Shown: piece by piece, positions 21,237-30,231 of the stretch
Numbering within the stretch: the stretch's first letter is position 1
Layout: every line of letters begins with the position of its first letter
DNA from: Histomonas meleagridis
Lineage: Eukaryota > Parabasalia > Tritrichomonadida > Dientamoebidae
Assembly: GCA_020186115.1 (NCBI GenBank)
Contig: WSYJ01000063.1
Coordinates: 124,001 to 188,000 of the forward strand
Reading direction: 5' to 3'
Length of the DNA stretch: 64,000 nucleotides
Program-made: the position numbers and the translations under genes
The notes under the pieces: generated by a model
Databases searched by the model: none
What the model was told of the DNA's origin: nothing
Seen by the model: only the letters and a program-made list of their open reading frames with translations

Positions 21237-22424
21237 ATGAGTGTGGAACAATACATCGCTGAATGCGAAAAACTCGAGCCAAAGGTTAACACATATGGTG
21301 GCGATTGGCTCCGTACCTGGGACATGAACGATGAAGTTATCCGTTCAACTCTTAACTGCAGCTGGGCACTTGAAGAACTTATCCGCAAGAATGTATCATG
21401 CAAGATCTTCAATGGTGGTCTCGCCGCTTCTATCTTCCGTGATAACTCTACACGTACACGTTTCTCATTCATGAGCGCTGCTTCATTACTCGGTTTAACT
21501 CCATCAGATCTTGATGAAGGTAAGTCCCAAATCTCACACGGTGAAACAGTTCGTGAAACAGCTACTATGATCTCCTTCTTCACTGAATGCATTGGTATTC
21601 GTGATGATCTTTATCTTGGCGCTGGTCACACCTACATGTTAGAAGTTGCTTCATCCATCACAGAATCCCATGAACGTAACGTTTTAATGAAGCGTCCATG
21701 CATTGTCAATCTTCAATGTGATGAAGATCATCCAACACAAGCCATGGCCGATCTTTCTCACCTTGTCAAGCACTTCGGCTCCATCGAAGCCCTCAAAGGC
21801 AAGAAGATTGTTATGTCATGGGCATACTCACCATCCTATGGCAAACCACTTTCTGTTCCACAATCCATCATTGCCCTTCTTTCTCGTTTCGGCACAAATC
21901 TTGTTCTTGCTCACCCAGAAGGCTATGATCTCATTCCAGAGATTGTTGAAATTGCACGTAAGAATGCTGAGAAATCAGGCGGTACATTCGAAATTACACA
22001 CGATATGAAGGCAGCCTTCGTTGGTGCTGATGTTGTTTATCCAAAGAGCTGGGCACCAATGTTCATATCTGCACGCCGTACAGAACAACTCAAAGCTAAG
22101 GACTATGATGGTCTTAAGGTCACTGAGAAAGAATGTCTTGAGCTTAACAAGAAGTTCATTGACTGGCAAACTGATGATGAGATGATGGCCACAACTAAGA
22201 ATGCACTCTACATGCACTGCCTTCCAGCTGATATCTCTGGACTTTCATGCGAAAGAGGCGAAATCACAAACGAATGCTTCCAGAAGCACCGCTTGGATAC
22301 TTATAACGAGGCTTCCCACAAGCCATTCATCATCGCTTCAATGATCATGCATTGCAAGTGCAAGTCAGTTGCAGCTGCACTTAAGAAGATAGTCGAACGC
22401 AATGAACCACATCAATTGGCTTAA
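21237..22424 (+). CDS. YgeW-type (knotted) carbamoyltransferase
   Basis: Protein of 395 aa, the length of bacterial YgeW. It has the carbamoyl-phosphate loop IFRDNSTRTRFSF (about residues 68-80), DEGKSQISHGETVRETATMISF, CDEDHPTQAMADLSHL, MSWAYSPSYGKPLSVPQ, ADVVYPKSWAPM and the MHCLPADISG loop (about 327-336). These match the YgeW/AKC subfamily rather than classical ornithine carbamoyltransferase, which is shorter and carries an SMG loop for ornithine. The acceptor substrate of YgeW enzymes is not settled; a ureido compound from purine or diaminopropionate breakdown has been proposed. Trichomonads also run an arginine dihydrolase pathway, so this gene could be annotated as OTC. Codon use is biased and GC-rich compared with neighbours, suggesting high expression. 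A bacterial origin is likely. Confidence 0.85.
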   Translation: MSVEQYIAECEKLEPKVNTYGGDWLRTWDMNDEVIRSTLNCSWALEELIRKNVSCKIFNGGLAASIFRDNSTRTRFSFMSAASLLGLTPSDLDEGKSQISHGETVRETATMISFFTECIGIRDDLYLGAGHTYMLEVASSITESHERNVLMKRPCIVNLQCDEDHPTQAMADLSHLVKHFGSIEALKGKKIVMSWAYSPSYGKPLSVPQSIIALLSRFGTNLVLAHPEGYDLIPEIVEIARKNAEKSGGTFEITHDMKAAFVGADVVYPKSWAPMFISARRTEQLKAKDYDGLKVTEKECLELNKKFIDWQTDDEMMATTKNALYMHCLPADISGLSCERGEITNECFQKHRLDTYNEASHKPFIIASMIMHCKCKSVAAALKKIVERNEPHQLA

Positions 22425-22739
22425 GACTAAAATAAGTAAAGTGAACAATCTAAAATATTTCTGTGTTTTCATCAAATTATAACTAATCGTTCAATGGTTT
22501 TATACAACTAAAAAGACATTTTAATTCTTATTTCTCCAGTAATAACTTCTTGTCAAGAATTAAATAATTTATCATTTTTTTAAATGTGTTTGAAATGAAA
22601 CTCTTTTTTCATTCGAATTTGAATACAATTCTTCTATCGAATTCAGGCAATTACCTCATTATATGTATGAGTTCAAGTTGAGAAAGAACTCTAAATTTAA
22701 AAATTTTTTAGTGTTGTGAAAATAAAAAACATTTATTAA
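22425..22739. other. Intergenic between convergent genes
   Basis: About 315 nt, AT-rich, with no ORF or RNA gene visible. TTTTTTCATTCGAATTTGAAT near 22606 includes a short inverted repeat (ATTCGAATTTGAAT). Confidence 0.4.
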
Positions 22740-23798
22740 TTACATAGTGATTGGCGAAACAGAGAAAGTTGCTCTGGGTTTAGTTTCGCTATTTCTCTTT
22801 TTCCTTAGTGCCGCTTGTACTTTATCTGTATGTGAAACAGTTTCGAGGTGTCTATTTTCGAATTTTCTAATCCTTTCACCTCTCATTTTGTCGATTGCCT
22901 TTTTTCTTTCCAAAATTGCTGTTTCCTTTATCATTGATGGTAAGATCAATGACGTTTGAACATTTCTATCATTGTCTTCGTCGTCAGCTTCTTCTTTAGG
23001 CATTCGATAACTTCGAATCCATTGTGTCGAAGAATCAGCCGACGCACCATTTATGTCATTTACTGTTAGACTTAAGTCAATGTTATCATTTCTTGAAAGA
23101 TAATTTGTGTGTGAAACACCAAAATCATTTTCAAGAATATGTCCATCATAATTATATTCAGGATTTAATGGATTTGTATGTCGTTTTGTTTTGAACATAC
23201 CATCTGCATTAATGTCTGATACATCTAAAATCCGATTGGATGTATCAAAACGTCTGTTTTCAAATTTTGGTCGCGCTCCTGCAATGTCATCAACTTTCAT
23301 GATATCGCGTGCAGGTTTTGTTGGCTTATATGATTTGGGATGAACACCAGGAATATCATCAAAGTTAAAGCCATCATATACAAATTTAGTAACTGGCGGC
23401 GGTTCTTCTTTTTTTGTTGGTAATTGATATTCAGGATTTAAAGGATTTGTATGACGCTTTGAATGTGGAAGGTTTCTACAAATACGAGGTTGTGCGCCTT
23501 CGATATCATTAACATTCATGATATCAACTGGTGCTTTGCTTTTATCAATATGTGTAATTGGTTTAGTGCCTTCTATATCACTAATATTAAGAACAAAATC
23601 ATGTTGAAATCTTGAATCAGGCTTATATTGTGCGCCATCAATATCATCAGTCCTTAATGAAAAATCTTCATTTTTAGTTCGTACAATAGGTTTTTGGTTT
23701 GGTATTGTTGACATAGTCATTGTTGAAAATTTTTCATTACTTTCATAAGTTCCAAAAACAATTTGACTTTTATTTTTATCTGGATTAAATCTTCGCAT
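22740..23798 (-). CDS. DIxGA-repeat protein, probable flagellar/axonemal component
   Basis: Protein of 352 aa built of irregular repeats: TDDIDGAQYKP, ISDIEGTKPI, VNDIEGAQPRI, FDDIPGVHPKS, VDDIAGARPKF, VNDINGASADS. Two copies of SKRHTNPLNPEYQL / TKRHTNPLNPEYNY are interleaved. The C-terminus is a basic helix (ERKKAIDKMRGERIRKFENR). Repeats of the type 'DIxGAxP ... TNPLxPxY' are known to me from conserved proteins of flagellated protists, where an axoneme or basal-body place is likely. Here that is inference. ATG 23798 is shared with a divergent promoter for the Rgp1 gene (74 nt between starts). Confidence 0.55.
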   Translation of the reverse strand: MRRFNPDKNKSQIVFGTYESNEKFSTMTMSTIPNQKPIVRTKNEDFSLRTDDIDGAQYKPDSRFQHDFVLNISDIEGTKPITHIDKSKAPVDIMNVNDIEGAQPRICRNLPHSKRHTNPLNPEYQLPTKKEEPPPVTKFVYDGFNFDDIPGVHPKSYKPTKPARDIMKVDDIAGARPKFENRRFDTSNRILDVSDINADGMFKTKRHTNPLNPEYNYDGHILENDFGVSHTNYLSRNDNIDLSLTVNDINGASADSSTQWIRSYRMPKEEADDEDNDRNVQTSLILPSMIKETAILERKKAIDKMRGERIRKFENRHLETVSHTDKVQAALRKKRNSETKPRATFSVSPITM

Positions 23799-23871
23799 TT
23801 TTTAGACAAGATCGTTAACGAACAAAACCGTTTTTGCCACTTCACATAGCGGTTTTGACCATAACTAGAAA
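23799..23871. promoter_or_regulatory. Short divergent promoter with two Myb-type motifs
   Basis: Only 73 nt separate the starts of the DIxGA-repeat and Rgp1 genes. Within it, AAACCG (23825-23830) reads into TTTTT, and a GCGGTTTTG lies near 23849. They form an approximate inverted pair of CCGTTT-type motifs, one for each gene. Confidence 0.4.
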
Positions 23872-24822
23872 ATGAAAATTACAATAACTCCAAATAATCC
23901 AATGATATTTCTTGGACAAAAGTTCACAGTCCAAGTAGACATATCAGATTGTGAATCAAAAGTTTTATGGGTTTCCGCACAAATTGCTGGAAAGGTTCGA
24001 TCATTAAAACCTGCAACAGAATCAATTCTTCAAAATCTTGTTCATGATTCGCTTGGAATACAACAAGAAACTCCATTCTTTGGTCATGTAATGAGTGGTT
24101 CAAGACTTATCTCTAGGAATTTTTATCCTCCAAAGTCATTTTGTGCCACTTTGATTGCGAACGGCATCCCTCCGTCCTATGATGGGGAAGGTATTTCCAT
24201 TAAATATGAACTTCGTTTTGCAGCTCAAATAGAAAATCAACCTGTTACAGCCATTTCTATTCCAATTCGTTTAATTGCTCCATTCTCATCTTCTCTCATT
24301 CTTGAGAAGGCCCAATCCACAGGTAGCTTCGAAATCACATCATTTGAAACCGGATCTGTTCCAGCTCCATTTTCACTTGGCTGTCCATTTAAGGATACGT
24401 CAACCCACAAACTTCAAACCTATCAAATCCAAAGCAAAGGATCGACCATAGTTCTCATCACCATGGATTCAAGTTTTAATGCGGGCAATGAAGTCACAGG
24501 CGTCATTGATATCAAAGTTCCATTAAAAGAAGTTCACATCAAAGTCATACGAAACGAACTTTACGAAGCAAATGGCCATAAAGAAACAACTATTTTATCG
24601 ACCACAAATATTGGACTTGAAAACACATTAATGAAACGATTCAACATTCCGATTACGTTCCAAACTGTACCCAATTTTTCGACTGATATTTTTGTTGTCA
24701 GTTATTTGGTTCAATTCATTTTTAACCAAGGAACAGAACAATTACAATGGGAAACACCAATTTATGTTCATCCTCCAGTGATATCTCTTTCTACCCAAAG
24801 AACTCCTTTAAACTTGATATAA
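23872..24822 (+). CDS. Rgp1-like protein (partner of the Rab6 GEF Ric1)
   Basis: Protein of 316 aa, mostly beta strands. An arrestin-like N-terminal domain contains the Rgp1-type motif IPPSYDGEGISIKYELRFAAQ around residues 98-118. The C-terminal beta domain contains STIVLITMDSSFNAGNEVTG and the closing HPPVISLSTQRTPL. Rgp1 with Ric1 activates Rab6/Ypt6 at the Golgi. Length is at the short end of the family. ATG 23872 is preceded by GCGGTTTTG. The alternative is another arrestin-fold trafficking protein. Confidence 0.65.
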   Translation: MKITITPNNPMIFLGQKFTVQVDISDCESKVLWVSAQIAGKVRSLKPATESILQNLVHDSLGIQQETPFFGHVMSGSRLISRNFYPPKSFCATLIANGIPPSYDGEGISIKYELRFAAQIENQPVTAISIPIRLIAPFSSSLILEKAQSTGSFEITSFETGSVPAPFSLGCPFKDTSTHKLQTYQIQSKGSTIVLITMDSSFNAGNEVTGVIDIKVPLKEVHIKVIRNELYEANGHKETTILSTTNIGLENTLMKRFNIPITFQTVPNFSTDIFVVSYLVQFIFNQGTEQLQWETPIYVHPPVISLSTQRTPLNLI

Positions 24823-24867
24823 GCAGTAAAAGAAATGTAACTATAAATAAACGATTTACTACAATGT

Positions 24868-25902
24868 TTATATTTGTGCTCGTGCAATCACTTTGAGTTT
24901 AATAGAAGAAAAATCGACGTCGGGGCGCTCCGACAAAACCGCAATGGAGTCAAAACCGCCGGCGCCGGGTATAACCGCCGTGATGACTGAATCAAATGAT
25001 TCAACTTCATCTGCAATTTTTTCGACTTGTGGAGGAACTATGGGAACGCCCCATTTGTTGGTGATTTCAATGAGGGTGTTTCGAACTTCTTTGAACGTTC
25101 TGCGAATTTGGGTGATGTCATATGAAAATAACGCATCTGTGGCTAGGCTAACTTTAAGCTGAAGTTTATCATAAAGACCTGATCCTTTTGATTTTGATAG
25201 AAATTGTCGAACAAGCCCTGGCGTTTCTGAGCCAGCAAAAGGAGTTGATAAAAGAAGTACATAAATTAAATTTGATGAGTGATGAGGAATAACTTCATAG
25301 TTCCATTTATCATCAATATGTTCAAAGTTAATGAATTCTGGAGATGGCCTACGGAAAATTTGTGATCCCCATATTGCACATGAAATGTCAAAGCATGAAC
25401 CAATATTTCCTTGTGTTATACTGTGTGCAACTGCAGAAAATTTAAAGATTTTTTCTTCAGGGTTTTCGAGATTAGGAACAAATAAACCAAATAAACTTTT
25501 CATGATTGATACAGTTGTTGCAGAACTAGACCCAAGACCAACTTTTCCATTTTCATTATAAAATTCTGGATCACCAATTAATTCCATTGATATATGAAAA
25601 TCAGGAATTGGATTTTTTTTGAAGAATACATGTAAAGAGCCAAGAATATATCGCTCAAACTTTTTTCCAAATGTTGATGGATCTGCCCAATCACATTCCA
25701 TAAAATCAAATGTATAATTGTGTGGTAGTATATTGACATGAACTGCAAACTGTGAATTGTTATTATCAGTAATTTTTCTTGTAATGCATCTAACTTTAGG
25801 ATCTAGAGAGAGAACTACACCTGTATTTTTATTGTCCAAAACTAGATAGCCACCAAGGATTAGACATTTTGAGTGTCCTTCTCCAACTGATTCTTCCTCC
25901 AT
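24868..25902 (-). CDS. Phosphomevalonate kinase (GHMP kinase family)
   Basis: Protein of 344 aa. It starts with a GHMP N-terminal strand (CLILGGYLVLDNKNTGVVLSL), then the ATP loop KVGLGSSSATTVS at about residues 120-132, SITQGNIGSCFDISCAIWGSQIFRR as in eukaryotic phosphomevalonate kinase, and a C-terminal GAGGFDSIAVL motif. It converts mevalonate-5-phosphate to the diphosphate in isoprenoid synthesis. Size is smaller than fungal Erg8 and similar to bacterial or protist forms. ATG 25902. An AAACGGCC element lies just upstream (25908-25917). Its 3' end is 45 nt from the Rgp1 stop (convergent). Confidence 0.8.
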   Translation of the reverse strand: MEEESVGEGHSKCLILGGYLVLDNKNTGVVLSLDPKVRCITRKITDNNNSQFAVHVNILPHNYTFDFMECDWADPSTFGKKFERYILGSLHVFFKKNPIPDFHISMELIGDPEFYNENGKVGLGSSSATTVSIMKSLFGLFVPNLENPEEKIFKFSAVAHSITQGNIGSCFDISCAIWGSQIFRRPSPEFINFEHIDDKWNYEVIPHHSSNLIYVLLLSTPFAGSETPGLVRQFLSKSKGSGLYDKLQLKVSLATDALFSYDITQIRRTFKEVRNTLIEITNKWGVPIVPPQVEKIADEVESFDSVITAVIPGAGGFDSIAVLSERPDVDFSSIKLKVIARAQI

Positions 25903-25934
25903 CAGCAGTTCGGCCGTTTATTTTTATCCAAAGA

Positions 25935-26640
25935 ACGTTTACTTTTGCTTTAATTTTTTTTACCATTATTTACATGGATTTGCATGTTTAACATATTTTC
26001 ACCAATTGGATGTTGAGCCCTTGAAGAAAAATTCATTGCTCTTCAATAACATCCATAGGTGCACCTCATAATATAATTTCGAATTTTTGAAATTAAATAT
26101 TCAAATGCGAAAGCAAAACCAAAAACACAACAAATAAAAACCAACAAACGACCAGGGTTGCAATATGAGAAAATTTGGGTCCAAATGGGGAAAAAGCTCG
26201 AGTGTGGATAACGTATTTTTAACGGTCCCTTTTTAAACGTATGCTTAAACAGTTTGTGTTCGAAGGTACGAGAGGAATAGAACTCATAAAATTCATAATA
26301 AATGATTGCTCAAACACCGAAAATCATTCAGATATGAAATATTAAATATAACGTTAAAATATAAAAAACTCATTTTTCGAACTACAAATCGAAGTCATGA
26401 ACGAACAAATATTAAATAATTTCCTTTATTAATCACATATAAAATTAAAATGTTAATAACGTAATAGAAAGATATTTCCATCTTGTTATATTTTTCGATT
26501 AAATATCTACTATATTTCATAAAAAATCATAATATTCCAAGGAAAAAAGCATATCGATATTTATTAAGAATGATATTTAGTCAAAACAAGCAAAATTTCA
26601 CGCAGACTATTTAGACTGCAGTTTGAAAAATGCTGGTTGT
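25935..26640. other. AT-rich intergenic segment
   Basis: About 700 nt with no coding-like ORF. It contains a G/C-richer stretch near 26150-26240 (AGGGTTGCAATATGAG; AACGGTCCC) without a recognisable gene. It leads into an Hsp70 relic. Confidence 0.35.
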
Positions 26641-26659
26641 GATGGAAAGTTTTACTGTG

Positions 26660-27025
26660 TTTATTTTATGGAATCAATGAAACAATACCAATAATTGGCA
26701 TTTATTTTGGTGCAAATCACAGTAGTATTTCTGTATTTAGAAACAGTTCAACTGAATTCATCACTGATATTCCTTCTTATGTAACTTTCACTGAGAACGG
26801 AAATGTAATTGTTGGGAAAGACTCAAAAGAACAACACTTATTTATATTCTACAATATATGACTTTAGGGATTTGACGAATGTTTAATGATCATATTCCTC
26901 AAGATAAAATAAAATGTTGGCCATTTAAAGTTGTTTGAGGCCAAGACAATTTACCCATGGGTAAATTCCAAATAACGTTTGATGAATCAAATAAATTATA
27001 TTCAGCTGTTGACATTTTAACCTAA
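26660..27025 (+). pseudogene. Hsp70 N-terminal relic
   Basis: Too short and broken for an ORF call, but translation from 26670 gives ETIPIIGIYFGANHSSISVF and then STEFITDIPSYVTFTENGNV. These correspond to the phosphate-1 region (IGIDLGTTxSxVxV) and the NxxGxRTTPSYVAFT segment of the Hsp70 ATPase. After a TGA at 26859-26861 a second piece (26879 on) contains IPQDKIKCWPFKVV, which matches the K-W/H-WPFKVV segment about 80 residues further on. FQITFDESNKLYSAVDILT follows. The catalytic Asp/Gly-Thr-Thr are changed (YFGAN) and there are stops and at least one indel. It is a clear dead fragment of about 120 codons with no C-terminal part nearby. Confidence 0.7.
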
Positions 27026-27391
27026 CTAGTTCATGTTAACATTAATAATAATCGATAGTGTAATGTTAGTTCTGTTGTTGTATTTAAGTGAAGGATTTGG
27101 ATGTATATCAATGCAAAAGGGCGCAAAATTAACTTTTTAAATAAGTTTGAATTAAAAAACGATATTTGAGCTCAAAAAAAGTCGTGTTTATCATCGAAAA
27201 TAAATTGCATAATTTATTGATTTTCTCTCATTTCCGAAAACCAATGATAATATTCATCTTCACACATACACAAATATATTTTATAAATTTAACAGAATTT
27301 TATTCATTTACATTTAGGTAAAAAGTGAAATAAATTTCATTTATACCCTTGAAAAATAAATAAATAAATCGATTTATTAAATACAAATTGA

Positions 27392-28588
27392 CTATTCTCT
27401 GTTTCTCATTTCTTTCTTTATTCTTTTTTTGAGAAGCCTTAAGTTACTTTGTACCACAGCTCTTAAATGAGCATCTCTTTTACACATATGTTCAATTGCC
27501 GACAACTCATTATATGCAACGATTAGCTCATCCTGTTTGACTTGCGACACGGCGTCTTGTGGTTGGCATGACAAAAACGCCCATCTCACCTCATCGATAT
27601 CGATTCTTCCATGTCGCCATTTCTGATATGTTTGCGTATTTTGCAAATTCTCGAAAAGCTTTTTAGGGAATTCGCCGAAATACTTTTTGAATTCGTTTCC
27701 GTCAATTTTACGATTTAATATGTTGAAATAAGGATTGAAAAGAAGTGCACAATAAACATACTGTGTAAGAATGCATAGCAAACGATATGTCTTTCTCGAA
27801 TATTCTTCGCGAAGTTTCGCTGACGGTTTTGTTTGATTAGGAATTGTTTGATTCATGGCAAGCTGACAAATTGTATTAAACCCTTTGCAATGCTCAGCAA
27901 GCTCAGGATCAGTTGTTGCAATGAATTTATATTTCGTTTCTCCATTTAATATTTCTTGATAGCGTGGATCGTTTGATTGGGTATATAATAAATATGGTTC
28001 TTCATATTTTAGGGGTTCAAAAAGTGATAGCGTAGCAATGGCAGAGATGGAGGCTATCTCAGCTGAGGGGGCAATAAGCATTACCCCATTATTTGAAATT
28101 ATGGAATTCCATATTTCGTCAATGTAAGGTGAAATAGGTATAACACTAAAATTAGATGTCCAGCTTGTGATGGTGGAAAAATCAATAATATGTTTTTTGA
28201 ATGGATAATTTATCACAATTTCATTTTGGCAGTTAGAATGCCATGATATCATTAAAGACTTGGCAAGGCCAAAGCGACAGAGAGGATCGCTTTCTGGAGT
28301 AGTTTGAAATGTTTCTTGTAGAGATTTAAAAAAATCAAAGAAAATTGCTGGACGAAAAGTCGAACTTACAACCACAATAGATGCAGGAATTCTCTTGTAA
28401 GTAAATGCCCATGCAAAACAATACGAATCATTCGTATTGAAAACAAATACTTCCTCATCTTTTGTTTTAAGTGTTTGAGGAATGCAAAGGGCTGTTATTA
28501 AGGAAATTTCATCAATTTCAGCGCCTTTAGGATATTGCTCTGTAAGTTGACATGGATCTCCTTCAAATAAAAGCACTAAATTGAACAT
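27392..28588 (-). CDS. DENN-domain protein, DENND6/AVL9-like
   Basis: Protein of 398 aa, ATG 28588 (MFNLVLLFEGDPCQL). The N-terminal uDENN-like strand set includes FNTNDSYCFAWAFTYKRIPASIVVVSSTF. The central part has GVMLIAPSAEIASISAIATLSLFEPLKYEEPYLLYTQSND, resembling 'SPLKYCxDxRPYFTIHDS' of DENND6-type Rab GEFs. The C-terminus is helical. DENN proteins activate Rab GTPases; the substrate is unknown. Similarity is by pattern only, so a different longin/DENN-fold protein is possible. Confidence 0.5.
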   Translation of the reverse strand: MFNLVLLFEGDPCQLTEQYPKGAEIDEISLITALCIPQTLKTKDEEVFVFNTNDSYCFAWAFTYKRIPASIVVVSSTFRPAIFFDFFKSLQETFQTTPESDPLCRFGLAKSLMISWHSNCQNEIVINYPFKKHIIDFSTITSWTSNFSVIPISPYIDEIWNSIISNNGVMLIAPSAEIASISAIATLSLFEPLKYEEPYLLYTQSNDPRYQEILNGETKYKFIATTDPELAEHCKGFNTICQLAMNQTIPNQTKPSAKLREEYSRKTYRLLCILTQYVYCALLFNPYFNILNRKIDGNEFKKYFGEFPKKLFENLQNTQTYQKWRHGRIDIDEVRWAFLSCQPQDAVSQVKQDELIVAYNELSAIEHMCKRDAHLRAVVQSNLRLLKKRIKKEMRNRE

Positions 28589-28865
28589 TTCTTTTTAAAA
28601 TATGTCGCTTTCTTTCAATTAATTGACTATAAAAAAATTACATTTTTTGGTACACCCCAATAACCATTCAAAATAGGCATTTGTTAAAAATTTCTTCTTG
28701 AATAACAATGAACTGATATCAATATTGAAAATTATTTATGGTATTTAGTGCAGTCCTTATTATATGATCTTTATTTGGTCACATAGAAAATGATTCATAA
28801 TGATATGTATATTAAAACAATTACTTCTTTCTAAAAATCTTTTTTTATTTTTTTTTATTAATTTT
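28589..28865. other. Intergenic between tandem minus-strand genes
   Basis: 277 nt of AT-rich sequence with a poly-T stretch near 28845-28857. No gene is seen. Confidence 0.35.
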
Positions 28866-30023
28866 TTAGATCCAATTTCGACAACGAATTGGCCCATCTG
28901 GTGAAAGTGCACAAAGAGAGCAAAACTCACATTGTACTTCTTTTGCTCCTTCTTTCAAATGCTTCACTAAATATGGGTCTTTAAAGAATGGCCTTGAAAG
29001 AGAAATCATATCAATTTCTCCACTCTTTACAGCCTCTTCCATTTTATCCGCATGTTTCCATCCGCCAACGCAAGCCACGACTGTTGAAGGGAATGCTTTC
29101 TTCAATAGAATTGCTTGTGGAAGATTATAACCTTCGATAAATGGAATTCCTTCAGTCATTTTCTTAGCAATTGGAATTATTTGCTCAGCGATTTTTGAAT
29201 TTCTTCGTATTAAGTCTTCATTATATATTGAACGTGATACATATCTTGGATCTGTACATGATGCTTCAATAAAGTCAAGTTTCGGTAATTCTTTAACAGT
29301 TTCTACACATAATTTAGGATTCATTCCGCCTTTGACAAATTCTTCGCCCATTATTTTGATCCCAACAATAAATGAATCATTTGTGACTTCACGAATTCCT
29401 GCGATTATTTCATGGATAATTCGTGCTCGATTTCGAACGCTGCCACCATATTTATCTGTTCGCTGATTGAGTATTGGTGATATAAAATCACTTAAAAGCG
29501 TTCCATGAGCACAATGAATTTGGATTCCATCAGCACCAACTTGTTGAAAATTCTTGGCTGAACGTATGAATGACTCAATAACTTCATCAATTTCTGATTC
29601 TTTGATCGCTCTTGTTCCTTTGGTTATACCTGACGGTGTAATCGGTTGATGATGTGATAAGGATTCTGTACAATGACCACCGCCATGAACTAATTGAAAA
29701 ACAATTTTCGAGCCATTATTTTGTATTTGTTTGATGGTATCTTTCCACATATCGCAATGTTTTTTAGTAAAACATCCTGTTTGCTTTTCGGCTGAAATCC
29801 CACTGGAAAGTGTATGCATAAATCCAGGAATAATTAAACCACATTCCCCTTTGCTGTATTTAATCATCTGATCGAATAATGGTTTAGTTGGATATCCATC
29901 TTCATCTGCAAGTTTTTCCCATGTTGCTGATCTCATGAACCTGTTTTCGACAAATACATTTCCGACTTTGATTTTAGAAAATAAGATCGAGTTCCTAATC
30001 ATTTGAAAATGAAGTGTTGTCAT
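28866..30023 (-). CDS. Old Yellow Enzyme / NADH:flavin oxidoreductase family protein
   Basis: Protein of 385 aa, a TIM-barrel FMN enzyme. Motifs: VENRFMRSATWE (N-terminal), FQLVHGGGHC, the family hallmark HCAHGTLLSDFISPILNQRTDKYGGSVRNR at about residues 173-202, GIKIMGEEF, ACVGGW and ISLSRPFFKDP (FMN phosphate loop). The C-terminus ends CEFCSLCALSPDGPIRC, a short Cys cluster reminiscent of the linker of 2,4-dienoyl-CoA reductase-type enzymes. The long Fe-S/FAD domains of those enzymes are absent. It probably reduces enones or acts as a single-domain NAD(P)H oxidase; the substrate is unknown. Anaerobic protists commonly hold bacterial genes of this family, and transfer is likely. ATG 30023 is clear. 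Confidence 0.85.
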   Translation of the reverse strand: MTTLHFQMIRNSILFSKIKVGNVFVENRFMRSATWEKLADEDGYPTKPLFDQMIKYSKGECGLIIPGFMHTLSSGISAEKQTGCFTKKHCDMWKDTIKQIQNNGSKIVFQLVHGGGHCTESLSHHQPITPSGITKGTRAIKESEIDEVIESFIRSAKNFQQVGADGIQIHCAHGTLLSDFISPILNQRTDKYGGSVRNRARIIHEIIAGIREVTNDSFIVGIKIMGEEFVKGGMNPKLCVETVKELPKLDFIEASCTDPRYVSRSIYNEDLIRRNSKIAEQIIPIAKKMTEGIPFIEGYNLPQAILLKKAFPSTVVACVGGWKHADKMEEAVKSGEIDMISLSRPFFKDPYLVKHLKEGAKEVQCEFCSLCALSPDGPIRCRNWI

Positions 30024-30231
30024 TTACATTGAACTTAAGTTTTTTGAATCGAAACTGTAAAAACTTCTCAATATTTATCGGCACATTTAAACAATCAAAT
30101 CCAATTTGGCAGATCACTTCTTCCACTACATGACAACTACCCATCAAATGATCATATACTGCAACGATAAATTTTGTATTTTTATTGTGAAAAAAAGAAT
30201 GTGATTTTAGTTTCCGAGATTTTAATAGGAA

